Below are positions 18,044-32,591 of a stretch of 64,000 nucleotides of DNA, piece after piece. The notes under the pieces were generated by a model. That model saw only the letters and a list, made by a program, of their open reading frames with translations, ran no database searches and was not told where the DNA came from. A program made the translations under genes and the position numbers. This DNA comes from Acinetobacter venetianus RAG-1 = CIP 110063 (GTDB lineage Bacteria; Pseudomonadota; Gammaproteobacteria; Pseudomonadales; Moraxellaceae): positions 910,722-974,721 of the forward strand of contig NZ_KB849558.1 in assembly GCF_000368585.1 (NCBI RefSeq). Reading direction: 5' to 3'. Each line of letters opens with the position of its first letter. Within the stretch, counting starts at the first letter, position 1.

Positions 18044-18454
18044 CTATCGTTCAGCCCACAAACGGTGAATAAAAATACCCAGTAACATTGAAGCGATAAA
18101 ATACCAAGCTTCAGAATAACCTAAACCAATTAAAGTAATTGCTGGTGCTGGACAGATCCCAGCAATTCCCCAACCTACACCAAATATGACTGCTCCTAAA
18201 ATCAACTTTTTGTCGATTTGGGTATTTGTAGGTAAAGAAATTTTTTCACCAAACAAGGTTTTAGGATTACGGATTGCTTTTTGGAATGGAATGATCGCGA
18301 TTGCAATTGCGCCAATCATCACAAACATTAAACTAATATCCCACTGACCGAAAATATCTAAAAATCCTAGAACTTTTTCTGGATTCGACATGCCCGAGAT
18401 CATTAAACCTAGAGCAAATAAGCTACCAAAGATAAAAGCGAATACATTTTTCAT
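18044..18454 (-). CDS. YeeE/YedE family sulfur transporter subunit (PmpB-like)
   Basis: 136 residues, about four membrane helices. MKNVFAFIFGSLFALGLMISGMSNPEKVLGFLD is the typical DUF6691/PmpB N-terminus, and GVGWGIAGICPAPAI carries the conserved Cys-containing turn thought to bind thiosulfate-like sulfur. With the preceding gene it makes up the two halves of a full-length YeeE protein. Its ATG overlaps the TGA of the preceding gene (ATGA), showing translational coupling and probable 1:1 assembly in the inner membrane. Confidence 0.85.
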   Translation of the reverse strand: MKNVFAFIFGSLFALGLMISGMSNPEKVLGFLDIFGQWDISLMFVMIGAIAIAIIPFQKAIRNPKTLFGEKISLPTNTQIDKKLILGAVIFGVGWGIAGICPAPAITLIGLGYSEAWYFIASMLLGIFIHRLWAER

Positions 18455-18870
18455 ATTACCGCTCCTAAAACATGACGAATCACATACACAGTCACAATGC
18501 CAGCAAGCATAAATGTCATCGTTGCAATCACTGAGCGTATTGATAGACGACTCATACCACAGATACCATGCCCACTGGTACAGCCTGAACCTAAACGTGT
18601 ACCAAAGCCAACTAAAAGACCTGCGATGATCAAGCTAAATGGAGCTGCATTAATCTTAATTTCAGGTTGTACAAACAATCCATACAAAAATGGCGTGAGA
18701 AATAACCCAAGCAAGAACCACAATGCTGGATTCGCTAAAAGTGATTTTGGTTGTAATACTTGTGCGAGTAGACCGCTAATACCCGCAATCCGGCCGTTTA
18801 CATAGAGGTAGCCTACGACTGCGATTCCGAGGATTCCACCACCGATTAAAGCTGAGATGACGCTAGACAT
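18451..18870 (-). CDS. YeeE/YedE family sulfur transporter subunit (PmpA-like)
   Basis: 139 residues from MSSVISALIGG; the frame is open to 18888 (MYWAKQ), but the shorter start matches the family and leaves the A+T-rich palindrome free as promoter. About four membrane helices; GFGTRLGSGCTSGHGICGMSRLSIRS is the hallmark of the YeeE N-terminal half, with Cys residues for sulfur passage. First gene of the pmpA-pmpB-persulfide dioxygenase operon. The A+T-rich inverted repeats at about 18886-18912 could bind a BigR-type repressor encoded elsewhere, but that is a guess. Confidence 0.83.
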   Translation of the reverse strand: MSSVISALIGGGILGIAVVGYLYVNGRIAGISGLLAQVLQPKSLLANPALWFLLGLFLTPFLYGLFVQPEIKINAAPFSLIIAGLLVGFGTRLGSGCTSGHGICGMSRLSIRSVIATMTFMLAGIVTVYVIRHVLGAVI

Positions 18871-18952
18871 TTGCTTTGCCCAATACATTATATATTTTTA
18901 TAATATATTATTAAGTATAATCATTAAAGCTATTTATTCATTTTGATACAAA

Positions 18953-19699
18953 TTATTCAAACTCTGAAAGAACTTTATCTGCAAACCATATTGGAAATTC
19001 AGTAACCACTTGATTTAATCTTAAGATTTCAGCATGTTCTATTTCAGCTAAAAAGGCAGCTTTTTGTCCATCCGATGAATTATCAAATAAAAATGCTCGG
19101 TCTGTAACTTCTACCGCCTGCATAAGTAAATCCATACTTCTAAAATATCGATCACGAATTTTCTGTTCTGGTACAGGGTGCCCGCCTGTGCTTACTCGAT
19201 ATTTAACTCGAGCAATATTAATCTCAGGATCTACAGTAGAGACAAAATATAAGTATGTTTTGAATCCTTGAGCTTGTGCTTCTTTCAAGAACTCGACTTT
19301 ACTGATATGAGACATCACGGTCTCAAAAGTAAAGCTTATTTTTAATCTTAGAAACTCTAAACGAATAAAATCAATAATTCGAGCCGCTAAATATGAATCA
19401 ACATCTTGATGAGCAAAACGTATTTTCTTTTCACTTATTTGCTGAGGTTCTTGACTAAGTAAAGCAAATGTATTGTGGTTTAATTTTTTCTTCTTACTTC
19501 GTAAAAACTCAAGCAGTTTTAGTGGCTCAAGGTGATTATGATAGCTCTCTAAATCTAAAACTTGTGTTTGATTTAAGACTTTTTCTAATTCATCTGCATT
19601 TAAATATGCCCCGATATGTCGGGGCAATAAATAGTCTTTTATTGTACTTTTACCAGAACCATTTGGCCCAGCAAACATACGAATACGAGGTTGACGCAT
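18953..19699 (-). CDS. Zeta-toxin-like P-loop kinase
   Basis: 248 residues. Walker A GPNGSGKST at about 12-20, then YLNADELEK (family position for the substrate-binding Asp), FTFETVMSH, and RVSTGGHPVPEQKIRDRYFRSM, which is the strongly conserved zeta-toxin segment with R and H residues near the nucleotide. Family members phosphorylate UDP-N-acetylglucosamine or related sugars and block wall synthesis, though some chromosomal relatives are not toxic. It follows a small upstream gene by three bases, a toxin-antitoxin-like layout. The family call is firm; toxicity is inference. Confidence 0.82.
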   Translation of the reverse strand: MRQPRIRMFAGPNGSGKSTIKDYLLPRHIGAYLNADELEKVLNQTQVLDLESYHNHLEPLKLLEFLRSKKKKLNHNTFALLSQEPQQISEKKIRFAHQDVDSYLAARIIDFIRLEFLRLKISFTFETVMSHISKVEFLKEAQAQGFKTYLYFVSTVDPEINIARVKYRVSTGGHPVPEQKIRDRYFRSMDLLMQAVEVTDRAFLFDNSSDGQKAAFLAEIEHAEILRLNQVVTEFPIWFADKVLSEFE

Positions 19700-19702
19700 T
19701 TA

Positions 19703-19957
19703 TTATATAAAAGCCTGTTTTCTCTTACGCTTAAGTACTTTTTGAGTTGCTGTAATCGACGTATATGCCGCAGAAATATCTTTAATCACATTAATCTTAC
19801 CAGAAGGTAACTTCTCAATTAATTGATGATCTTTTGCGAAAACGACAGTAGAAGATTCACTAGCTTGCTTAAAAGCATCACGAAATGCTTGAACAGCAAG
19901 ATTTGGAAGATTATCTTCTTCTTGCATTGTCATTTGCATGTTTGTAAAAGCTGTCAT
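19703..19957 (-). CDS. Small partner protein of the zeta-like kinase, possible antitoxin
   Basis: 84 residues with a strong GGAGGA ribosome site eight bases before the ATG. A Met/Gln-rich N-terminus, a predicted helix (LAVQAFRDAFKQASESS), a short EKLPSGKINVIKDIS segment and a very basic end (KVLKRKRKQ). It does not look like the epsilon antitoxin; similar small ORFs precede zeta-like genes in other Acinetobacter by my recollection. The three-base gap to the kinase gene implies co-expression. Function is inferred from position alone. Confidence 0.62.
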   Translation of the reverse strand: MTAFTNMQMTMQEEDNLPNLAVQAFRDAFKQASESSTVVFAKDHQLIEKLPSGKINVIKDISAAYTSITATQKVLKRKRKQAFI

Positions 19958-20034
19958 TTGTGAATCCTCCGCATTATTGCGTTGTATCGTTATACTAACA
20001 TAACTGCGAATTTTGTCTAATTTTACAGCATCAG

Positions 20035-20511
20035 TTAACGTACTAAATCTTCAATTCCAATCAATGTCGGTAATTTCTCAATTAACTTATTTAACTCAGC
20101 ATTTGCTGGAGAAATACAACCTTGATAATGGCTTAAACGCGTAACAGTACCATCTGGGCGTTTCCACCAAAAATAAGCACTAGGTTGATCAGTAGCAGTT
20201 TGCACACAACCTGTTGTTTTGACATTCGCACCAGTTTCAGGACGATATGTCTTAAGTTCCTGTTGGAGCTTTTTATAAACAGAAGGATCAACTGTAAGAT
20301 CTTGAGTACCAATAACTTTCGTATATTGCTTACCATCAAAGTGCACAGCCCCAGATGGCGAAACCTCTACAGAATAAATTGGGCAAGCGCCAAAACAAGG
20401 ACTAGAAGAATAACGTATAGTTTCTTGCATGGTATCTTGTGGTTGGTCGGGTGTCGTTGCACAGCCGACTAAAGAAAATGTAAAAAGACCTGCAAGTAAT
20501 AATTTTTTCAT
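20035..20511 (-). CDS. DUF6438-type lipoprotein
   Basis: 158 residues. Lipoprotein signal MKKLLLAGLFTFSLVGC with lipobox LVGC, then a domain starting SSSPCFGACPIYSVEVSP and including a second Cys pair (TTGCVQ, YQGCIS). The PCFGxCPxY motif is characteristic of DUF6438. The four mature cysteines could form two disulfides in the periplasm. Function is unknown; it stands alone between the toxin-like pair and ispD. Confidence 0.82.
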   Translation of the reverse strand: MKKLLLAGLFTFSLVGCATTPDQPQDTMQETIRYSSSPCFGACPIYSVEVSPSGAVHFDGKQYTKVIGTQDLTVDPSVYKKLQQELKTYRPETGANVKTTGCVQTATDQPSAYFWWKRPDGTVTRLSHYQGCISPANAELNKLIEKLPTLIGIEDLVR

Positions 20512-20651
20512 TTGTTGATCCGTTATAAAGTATGTTCTTCAAATTTAACAAATAGTGAAATAGTTGTCATTTATATTGATGTTAAAAGCTTTAATTTTCA
20601 ACTTATTTATCTGAGATACTATGGTTGATATGACCTGTATTTACGCTTTAA

Positions 20652-21353
20652 CTATGGATTTTGCGACTGAAGAATTAAACGAGCAAGCTCTAAATCATCA
20701 CTATAAGTAATTTTAATATTATCAGAACGACCTTGTACAACTTGTACGGGTTCATTTACATATTCAAGAGCGCTTGCTTCATCAGTAATTAAAACATTGT
20801 CTGCCAAAGCAGTTTCAATTGCAGATTTTAATGTTTTTAATTTAGCCATTTGAGGCGTTTGAGCTTGCCATAGCAAGTCACGGCTTACGGTCTTTGCAAT
20901 CAGATTATTGCTTTGAACCAATTTCAAAGTATCACGAACAGGTATTGCTAAAATAGAACTTTGATCTGCATTAATCGCAGATACAACCAATTGCTCTAAA
21001 TTCTGCTGAGTTATGCAAGGTCTTGCTGCATCATGAACAAGCACCCAATCATCATCTGCCGCTATTTCAGATAAATAGATTAAAGCATTTAAAACCGAGT
21101 GGACACGCTCCTTTCCACCTAAACAAAAATGTATTTTGTTTTGATTTTGAAAAGAGAGCGTTTTTGCAAAATTGTCTTGTTCGCCTATAGCAAGCACGCA
21201 ACCAGCTAAATCAAGAGAGTTAAGGCGATTAACTGTATGTTCAAGTACAGTCTGATCCTGAATATATTGGTATTGCTTTAATTCTGTTTTAGAAAAACGA
21301 CTGCCAGAACCTGCTGCTGGTACAACCGCCCACAGTTTAGTCTGGATTTTCAT
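20652..21353 (-). CDS. ispD: 2-C-methyl-D-erythritol 4-phosphate cytidylyltransferase
   Basis: 233 residues. The nucleotide-binding loop VPAAGSGSRFSKTELKQY near the N-terminus, HDAARPCI in the middle, and TDEASALEY further on are the IspD signatures. It couples CTP to methylerythritol phosphate in the non-mevalonate isoprenoid pathway. Its start overlaps the end of ftsB by 17 bases, so the two are translated from one message. No ispF follows; it must be elsewhere. Confidence 0.95.
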   Translation of the reverse strand: MKIQTKLWAVVPAAGSGSRFSKTELKQYQYIQDQTVLEHTVNRLNSLDLAGCVLAIGEQDNFAKTLSFQNQNKIHFCLGGKERVHSVLNALIYLSEIAADDDWVLVHDAARPCITQQNLEQLVVSAINADQSSILAIPVRDTLKLVQSNNLIAKTVSRDLLWQAQTPQMAKLKTLKSAIETALADNVLITDEASALEYVNEPVQVVQGRSDNIKITYSDDLELARLILQSQNP

Positions 21354-21708
21354 TCGTCGCTGTATCTACTTTTGCATTTGGATCAATATAAATTGGCTTG
21401 TAATGCGTGCTAATTGTGCTCATTTGAACAAAAGTTTCATTAGGTTTAACTAAACCTAAATCAAGACGAGCATGTTCTTCAATTGCTTCTGTGCCATTTT
21501 TTAAGTCAAAAACTTCGGCCGCTAAAATACGATTTCGCTCTTTAAGCTCAGTATTTATTTCTGATTGTTGGGTAATTTGCTGTGTAAGCGCTTGGTGAGC
21601 AAGATAGCCTCCCTCACCAAACCAAAATTGGTACTGTAAGCTTGTAACCAATGCGATTACAAGCAACAGAATCAACTTACTTGAAGTAGATCGAAACATC
21701 TCTATCAT
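21337..21708 (-). CDS. ftsB: Cell division protein FtsB
   Basis: 123 residues: short cytoplasmic N-terminus, one membrane helix (LILLLVIALVTSLQYQFWF), then a periplasmic coiled coil (about residues 40-70) and the EEHARLDLGLVKPNETF motif that marks FtsB. It bridges FtsL and FtsQ in the divisome. AGAGAG six bases upstream supports the ATG at 21708. The eno-ftsB-ispD order is conserved in gammaproteobacteria. The Asn/Asp-rich tail is longer than in E. coli (103 residues). Confidence 0.92.
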   Translation of the reverse strand: MIEMFRSTSSKLILLLVIALVTSLQYQFWFGEGGYLAHQALTQQITQQSEINTELKERNRILAAEVFDLKNGTEAIEEHARLDLGLVKPNETFVQMSTISTHYKPIYIDPNAKVDTATNENPD

Positions 21709-21833
21709 GAAAAACTCTCTACATCTTTCTCAAAGGAAGATTATCCGCAAATTCTATAGGATTATGAATTTGCAGAGTTTCTCTCTTTTGTAAAGAAAGA
21801 TGATCAAAAGTATTCAACATAGATAAACTGACC

Positions 21834-24026
<2,193 letters not shown>

Positions 24027-24058
24027 TTAAACTTTCCCAGTTTATTTAAAGAACTGCC

Positions 24059-26064
<2,006 letters not shown>

Positions 26065-26502
26065 ATGGCGAATAAAAAACTTTTAATTTGTGCAGCACTT
26101 GCGGCAGGTCTTTTATTAACTGCTTGTGTGAAAAAAGAAGAACCTAAAAACGAAGAGCAGCAAGAACAGACGACTGAGACTCAAGAAACGCAACAACCTG
26201 AACCAGAAAAAGCTCAAGAGTTTCAACCTTTAGAAAGCGCAGATACACAAGAATCTCCTGCTCCTGTAATTGAAACAACTCGTGAAGAAACTGAAAACAC
26301 AACGACTGAAATTCGTCGTGAAACTCGTCCAGCACAAACTTCTAATGACACAGCTACTCAAGAAACTCCACGTACTGAACAGCCAAAACCAGCCAAAGTA
26401 GAACAACCTGTAAAAACTCAAAGCTCTACTGGTCCATCTCAAACTGAAGATGATGCTGTAGCAGCTGCTATTGCGGCAGCAACACCTGCTTTAAATAATT
26501 AA
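26065..26502 (+). CDS. Small lipoprotein with Glu/Gln/Thr-rich tail
   Basis: 145 residues from MANKKLLICAALAAG; a TTG two codons earlier is ignored. The signal ends in the lipobox LTAC. The mature part is low-complexity and probably disordered: Glu/Gln/Thr/Pro-rich with repeated ETQE, TTE and TRPAQT-like stretches, ending in an Ala-rich helix (DDAVAAAIAAATPALNN). No enzyme motif. Such tails suggest a linker from a membrane to the periplasm or cell wall. I do not recognise a named family. A strong terminator follows. Confidence 0.78.
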   Translation: MANKKLLICAALAAGLLLTACVKKEEPKNEEQQEQTTETQETQQPEPEKAQEFQPLESADTQESPAPVIETTREETENTTTEIRRETRPAQTSNDTATQETPRTEQPKPAKVEQPVKTQSSTGPSQTEDDAVAAAIAAATPALNN

Positions 26503-26518
26503 TCTATTCATTAGATTG

Positions 26519-26549
26519 AAAAGCCAGTTGCCTCCAACTGGCTTTTTTA
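26519..26549. terminator. Terminator after the small lipoprotein gene
   Basis: AAAAGCCAGTTG, loop CCTC, CAACTGGC and a run of six T. The A-run on the other side makes it possibly bidirectional for the convergent gene ending at 26563. Confidence 0.9.
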
Positions 26550-26562
26550 TTCACTCATTCTC

Positions 26563-27651
26563 TTAACTTGTACTTTTAAAGAAGTCTGCAATTAAACGCG
26601 AAGCCCAAGATTTAGCACTAAAGCTTTCGTAAAAACCACAATGACTGCCTTTTTTCGTCGTTACAACCGCAATATTATCCATCTGCTGAATCGCATCTTT
26701 ATAAGGTTCTAAATTTTTAATTGAACACACAGGATCATCTTCAGCATTTAGAATCATCAACGGAATTTTGATATTCTCAAAAACATAGATTGGATTTATA
26801 GCTTGGCAATAACTCTGATAATCTTGATATCCCGCCATTTCAAAATAAACTTTTTCAAATTCCTCTAAATTCGTAGTTGCAAGTACTTTCTCAATCGAAG
26901 AAACCTGATTCCAAATATCTTGATAGGGTTGAATAAAATATTTGAATAATTTTTTAGTCATCATTTTGCTATAAAACGGATGAACATTTTTAAATCCAAT
27001 TTCTGTGTTGTAGCCTGGACACATGGCAAAAGCAGCTTTGAATGGTGTGTCACAGCCTTGTTCTCCCAAGTACCGAACCAATAATCCAGTTCCCGCAGAA
27101 GAGCCAACCGCATATAGTTCTGTTTGAGGGAATAAACTTTGAATATACTGTAACTGTTCCCGAAGATCACTCGTCGATCCAAACAAGGAAATACGCGGGA
27201 CAGGCATAGGTAAACCTGCATGACCACGGCGCAAACAGAGTGCGATGCGCCATCCTGTATATTCATGTAAATCTTTGACAAGCTCACGCATACTTTCAGG
27301 TGTTCCCGTAATTGTATGCATGATCACCACTGTTGGAGTCTCTGCTGGTAAATCATATCCATACCAAGCTATAGCAGTGATTCCTCCATCTTGCATCGTC
27401 AGTTGGTCAACGCGATCATACTCAAGTTTTATAGTTTTCTTTCTAATCACATCAAAATAAAGTAAATGAAGATGGGTATTACTCAACCACGGCGTTGGGC
27501 GATATTTTTCTCGTAACTGGGGTAGCTTTTCGAGTGTATTTTTAATTTTTCCTTTTGGGTCATAATACATTTTGGGTTGTTCAGCACCAACAACTGCATC
27601 AAATAATTCTGAACCTAATACTTTAATTTTATTTAAAGCTGAAATACCCAT
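26563..27651 (-). CDS. YheT-like alpha/beta hydrolase
   Basis: 362 residues, no signal peptide. The segment RPTPWLSNTHLHLLY and VVIMHTITGTPESMRELV resemble the YheT/ABHD (hydrolase_4) group. The triad is visible: nucleophile Ser in AVGSSAGTGLL, Asp in LNAEDDPV and His in KGSHCGFYES. Members are esterases or lipases of uncertain substrate, often linked to polyhydroxyalkanoate or lipid metabolism. It lies 15 bases after the SGNH hydrolase gene and is likely co-transcribed. Confidence 0.82.
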   Translation of the reverse strand: MGISALNKIKVLGSELFDAVVGAEQPKMYYDPKGKIKNTLEKLPQLREKYRPTPWLSNTHLHLLYFDVIRKKTIKLEYDRVDQLTMQDGGITAIAWYGYDLPAETPTVVIMHTITGTPESMRELVKDLHEYTGWRIALCLRRGHAGLPMPVPRISLFGSTSDLREQLQYIQSLFPQTELYAVGSSAGTGLLVRYLGEQGCDTPFKAAFAMCPGYNTEIGFKNVHPFYSKMMTKKLFKYFIQPYQDIWNQVSSIEKVLATTNLEEFEKVYFEMAGYQDYQSYCQAINPIYVFENIKIPLMILNAEDDPVCSIKNLEPYKDAIQQMDNIAVVTTKKGSHCGFYESFSAKSWASRLIADFFKSTS

Positions 27652-27666
27652 ATCCGCTCACTACCT

Positions 27667-28386
27667 TTAACGATAAGTAAATGTTTCTCGCACTAAAAAT
27701 GCGACTTTTTGCCCCCAAATTGCGTAAATTTCTTTACTCGGATGAAAACCATCACTTGCCATAGGCAAATTTAATGCCTGAAACTCTTTTATATCATATT
27801 GGATAAATTTAAAGTTATCTTGCAGCATCAACCATTGTTGTAATACTTGGTTCATTTGCGCTGCATATTTTCCAAACAACCATGCCAAAGGATTAGGCAA
27901 AGCAGGAAAATGTTGCATTGGTGGCACACCAGACACAATGATTAATTTTGGTTTAAAGCGGTTTTGTATATCTGCAAACAATTGTTTTTGTTGTTTTAAC
28001 CATGATCTCGCTGAAGTGAATTTCGTAACATCATTCACTCCTATTGATGTAATGACAATATCGTACTGCTGATCACTTATTTGTTTAGCTGCCTGAATCA
28101 CTTGTTGTGTCGTATTGCCTGTTTGCGCTTGTAACTTCCACGTCAAAGTAAATTCATTGCCAAGTTCTGTAATAATCGCACCAGATAAAGCATCTTGTTG
28201 CGTTTCTACCCCAACACCTGCTGCGGCAGAATCACCAAGTATTAGCAATGAAAGCGGTTTTCCACTGCCGATTACTCCATCTCTTTCACCAGTTGCTTCT
28301 GGAAGATGTGGCGTATTTTTACGGACTTTGATTCCTTGTATAGCAACAATAGGAAGTAACGCAAATGTCGTAATTTTTAACCACAT
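27667..28386 (-). CDS. SGNH/GDSL-family esterase with N-terminal membrane segment
   Basis: 239 residues from the ATG at 28386, which has GAGG seven bases upstream; a TTG at 28392 is less likely. The N-terminus (MWLKITTFALLPIVAIQGIKV) is a signal peptide or anchor. Block I is LLILGDSAAAGVGVE with nucleophile Ser, block III is TSIGVNDVTKF, and the C-terminal SDGFHPS gives the Asp/His pair. It is probably a periplasmic lipase, acyl-thioesterase or deacetylase; the substrate is unknown. It forms an operon with the YheT-like hydrolase downstream and perhaps with the SnoaL-like gene upstream (36 bases). Confidence 0.83.
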   Translation of the reverse strand: MWLKITTFALLPIVAIQGIKVRKNTPHLPEATGERDGVIGSGKPLSLLILGDSAAAGVGVETQQDALSGAIITELGNEFTLTWKLQAQTGNTTQQVIQAAKQISDQQYDIVITSIGVNDVTKFTSARSWLKQQKQLFADIQNRFKPKLIIVSGVPPMQHFPALPNPLAWLFGKYAAQMNQVLQQWLMLQDNFKFIQYDIKEFQALNLPMASDGFHPSKEIYAIWGQKVAFLVRETFTYR

Positions 28387-28422
28387 CTTCAAACCTCAAT
28401 TTACTTAGGCTATTTGGTGTTT

Positions 28423-28833
28423 TTATGCATCCACTTGATATTGAGCAAATCGAGCGCCCATTTGCTCTGCAAGAGCAGCCAATCCACTCATTGGACGAAT
28501 CATCACTTCAAAATCAATAATTTTACCTTGTTCATTAAATTTGATCATATCGATCCCCTTTAATGACTTACCACTGACATTGGCACTAAACTCAAGCACC
28601 ACATTTTCACCGTCTTCAGTATAGAACTCACGGTGATAGGTAAAATCCTGAAACACCTGAATCACATTTGTGAGAATAAAGAAAACAACATGTTTCCCTT
28701 CATAAGGCTTATATGCGACTGGTGAACGGAACACGACATCTTCTGCTAATAAATCATTTAGGCTTGTCAAATCACGAGTATTAATCATCTCATGCCATTG
28801 TTCTAAAGAATGTTTCGTTGTTGCGAGTGTCAT
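28423..28833 (-). CDS. SnoaL-like/NTF2-fold protein
   Basis: 136 residues. The pattern ISTEQWHEM-like opening (LEQWHEMINTRDLTSLNDLLAEDVVFRSP), FYTEDGENVVLEFSANVSGKSLKGIDMIKFNEQGKIIDFEVMIRP is characteristic of the SnoaL-like NTF2 cone fold, used by small-molecule isomerases, cyclases and binding proteins. No catalytic residue can be assigned safely. It follows fadH, separated by a strong hairpin, and precedes two hydrolases. Confidence 0.8.
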   Translation of the reverse strand: MTLATTKHSLEQWHEMINTRDLTSLNDLLAEDVVFRSPVAYKPYEGKHVVFFILTNVIQVFQDFTYHREFYTEDGENVVLEFSANVSGKSLKGIDMIKFNEQGKIIDFEVMIRPMSGLAALAEQMGARFAQYQVDA

Positions 28834-28872
28834 TGTTATATTCCTTTTTAAATTATGCTGTGATTTATATAT

Positions 28873-28906
28873 TTAAGGGCATTCCTCTTTGGAGGAATGC
28901 CCTTAA
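28873..28906. repeat. Perfect 15-bp hairpin after fadH
   Basis: Arms TTAAGGGCATTCCTC (28873-28887) and its exact complement (28892-28906) around TTTG, beginning 5 bases after the fadH stop on the minus strand. Too strong to be chance, but without a U-run on either side; a terminator or mRNA-end stabiliser. Confidence 0.7.
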
Positions 28907-28911
28907 TTGAG

Positions 28912-31008
<2,097 letters not shown>

Positions 31009-31010
31009 TT

Positions 31011-31026
31011 ATGCAACATATTGCAT
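31011..31026. promoter_or_regulatory. Candidate PadR operator, copy 2
   Basis: ATGCAACATATTGCAT, with the same ATGCAA/TTGCAT arms as copy 1. It lies 34 bases before the padR ATG, so it could control both divergent genes. Confidence 0.6.
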
Positions 31027-31059
31027 AATTCTAATGAGTCATTTTTATTACGGAATATT

Positions 31060-31617
31060 ATGTCACTTGCCCATGTTTTATTGACAAGCTTATTAGAAAA
31101 GCCAAGTACTGGTTTTGAATTAGCTCGTCGCTTTGACCGTTCAATGGGCTTCTTTTGGAATGCGACTCATCAGCAAATCTATCGTGAACTCAATGGGATG
31201 CTGAAAAAAGGATGGATTTCTACACTAGAAGAACAAGCTGCGAATAGCCGAAAAAAGACCTATCAAGTCGAACAACTCGGCAGAATACAACTCGCTTCAT
31301 GGATTGAACAACAAAGTGAACCTGCGCAACTGCGCGATGACCTTATGGTTAGATTAAGAGCTGAAGCTCAACTCGGTGGTAACAATATTTTACCTGAACT
31401 TGAGCGTCACCTTGAGCTACATAAGGAAAAATTAAGCTTATACCAAGCAATTCATGATAAAGATTTTAAAAATCATGAACCGACTAATCGTATCCTTTTT
31501 ATCCATAAAATGATTCTTGAACTCGGTATCATTAAAGAAAATGAATGGATAAAATGGTTAGAACAAATGATTCCTCAATTAAAGAAATTTGAGCAATCAG
31601 ACAAAACTGGAGAATAA
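31060..31617 (+). CDS. PadR family transcriptional regulator
   Basis: 185 residues from MSLAHVLLTSLLEKPSTGFELARRF; the longer TTG frame from 31021 runs through the palindrome and is discarded. The PadR winged helix is clear: FDRSMGFFWNATHQQIYREL then MLKKGWI and a wing (SRKKTYQVEQLGRIQLASWI). A C-terminal helical domain (Vir_C-like) handles dimerisation. It is divergent from fadH and two bases upstream of an alpha/beta hydrolase gene, so it likely represses both directions in response to a fatty-acid- or aromatic-derived compound. The ligand is unknown. Confidence 0.88.
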   Translation: MSLAHVLLTSLLEKPSTGFELARRFDRSMGFFWNATHQQIYRELNGMLKKGWISTLEEQAANSRKKTYQVEQLGRIQLASWIEQQSEPAQLRDDLMVRLRAEAQLGGNNILPELERHLELHKEKLSLYQAIHDKDFKNHEPTNRILFIHKMILELGIIKENEWIKWLEQMIPQLKKFEQSDKTGE

Positions 31618-31619
31618 TA

Positions 31620-32540
31620 ATGCCGTTTTATACTATGCCTGACCAAGAAAAACTTTTTGTACGTCGTGTTGGCGAAGGTGAACCTGTACTCGTATTGTCA
31701 GGACTTGGTATGCATAGTTGGCAATGGCTACCTTTCCTATTTGCAAATCGTAAGCAATACGAGTTTATTATTCCCGATTGGCGTGGTTTTGGTGGCTCAA
31801 AGAACTGCGCTATTCCTGAAATGGATGCCATTTCAAGCCATTGGAATGATATAGATGCATTGATCAAGCAATTGAAACTAGATCAATTCATCTTAATGGG
31901 CTATTCCATGGGCGCAACGACGGCAATGCATGGTATGAAGCATGGTGATCTAGCAAATAAATTAAAAGCCTATTTACACATTGACCAAACACCCAAAATT
32001 GCAGTTGATGATTCTTGGCAATATGGTTTATTTGGACAAAAACAACCTCAATTTAAAAAGCTGCTCCTCGATATACAAACGCTTCTGCTCAATTATAAAT
32101 ACGCTCAGAAGTTAGAGGATTTGCCAGATGATATCCGCTATAAGCTAGTAAGTTTATGGGCTGGATTCATTGAGTTTCAGAGCAGCAACAGTTACAGCCC
32201 TAAGATTTTCAAACTCGCATTACATCGCCCATTCTTACAAAAGTATTTACTACCAATTCAACGCCTAGATTACTTGCTTTGGTATGTAGAGAACTATTTA
32301 AATCACGATGAAGATTATCGTGAAGCAATCAGTCATGTTGATTGCCCAACGACTTTCTTTATTGGTCGTGAATCTACGCTTTACCCTGAAACAGGACAAA
32401 CATTGATTGCGAACTCGTTAAGCAATGCAACAGCCGTTTACTTTGAGCGTTCAGGGCACACACCTCTAATTACAGAACCAAGAAAATTCAGCCAAGAAAT
32501 TGGACATTTCCTTAATGCTCAGTCCAAACATGCCGCCTAA
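31620..32540 (+). CDS. Alpha/beta hydrolase co-transcribed with padR
   Basis: 306 residues. Canonical alpha/beta hydrolase fold: oxyanion region LSGLGMHSWQW, PDWRGFGGS, nucleophile Ser in LMGYSMGATTAM, acid Glu/Asp near FFIGRESTLYPETG and His in RSGHTPLITEP. No signal peptide, so cytoplasmic. Similar proteins are esterases, lactonases or C-C hydrolases. The two-base gap to padR shows a shared message and suggests a role with FadH in handling unsaturated or modified acyl compounds, though that link is only positional. Confidence 0.85.
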   Translation: MPFYTMPDQEKLFVRRVGEGEPVLVLSGLGMHSWQWLPFLFANRKQYEFIIPDWRGFGGSKNCAIPEMDAISSHWNDIDALIKQLKLDQFILMGYSMGATTAMHGMKHGDLANKLKAYLHIDQTPKIAVDDSWQYGLFGQKQPQFKKLLLDIQTLLLNYKYAQKLEDLPDDIRYKLVSLWAGFIEFQSSNSYSPKIFKLALHRPFLQKYLLPIQRLDYLLWYVENYLNHDEDYREAISHVDCPTTFFIGRESTLYPETGQTLIANSLSNATAVYFERSGHTPLITEPRKFSQEIGHFLNAQSKHAA

Positions 32541-32554
32541 ATCAACATAGATAT

Positions 32555-32586
32555 AAAAAAGCCAATCTCAATGATTGGCTTTTTTA
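32555..32586. terminator. Bidirectional terminator between the hydrolase and DAHP synthase genes
   Basis: AAAAAAGCCAATC, loop TCAAT, GATTGGC and TTTTTT. A- and T-runs on both sides let it end both convergent transcripts. Confidence 0.92.
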
Positions 32587-32591
32587 TACTT

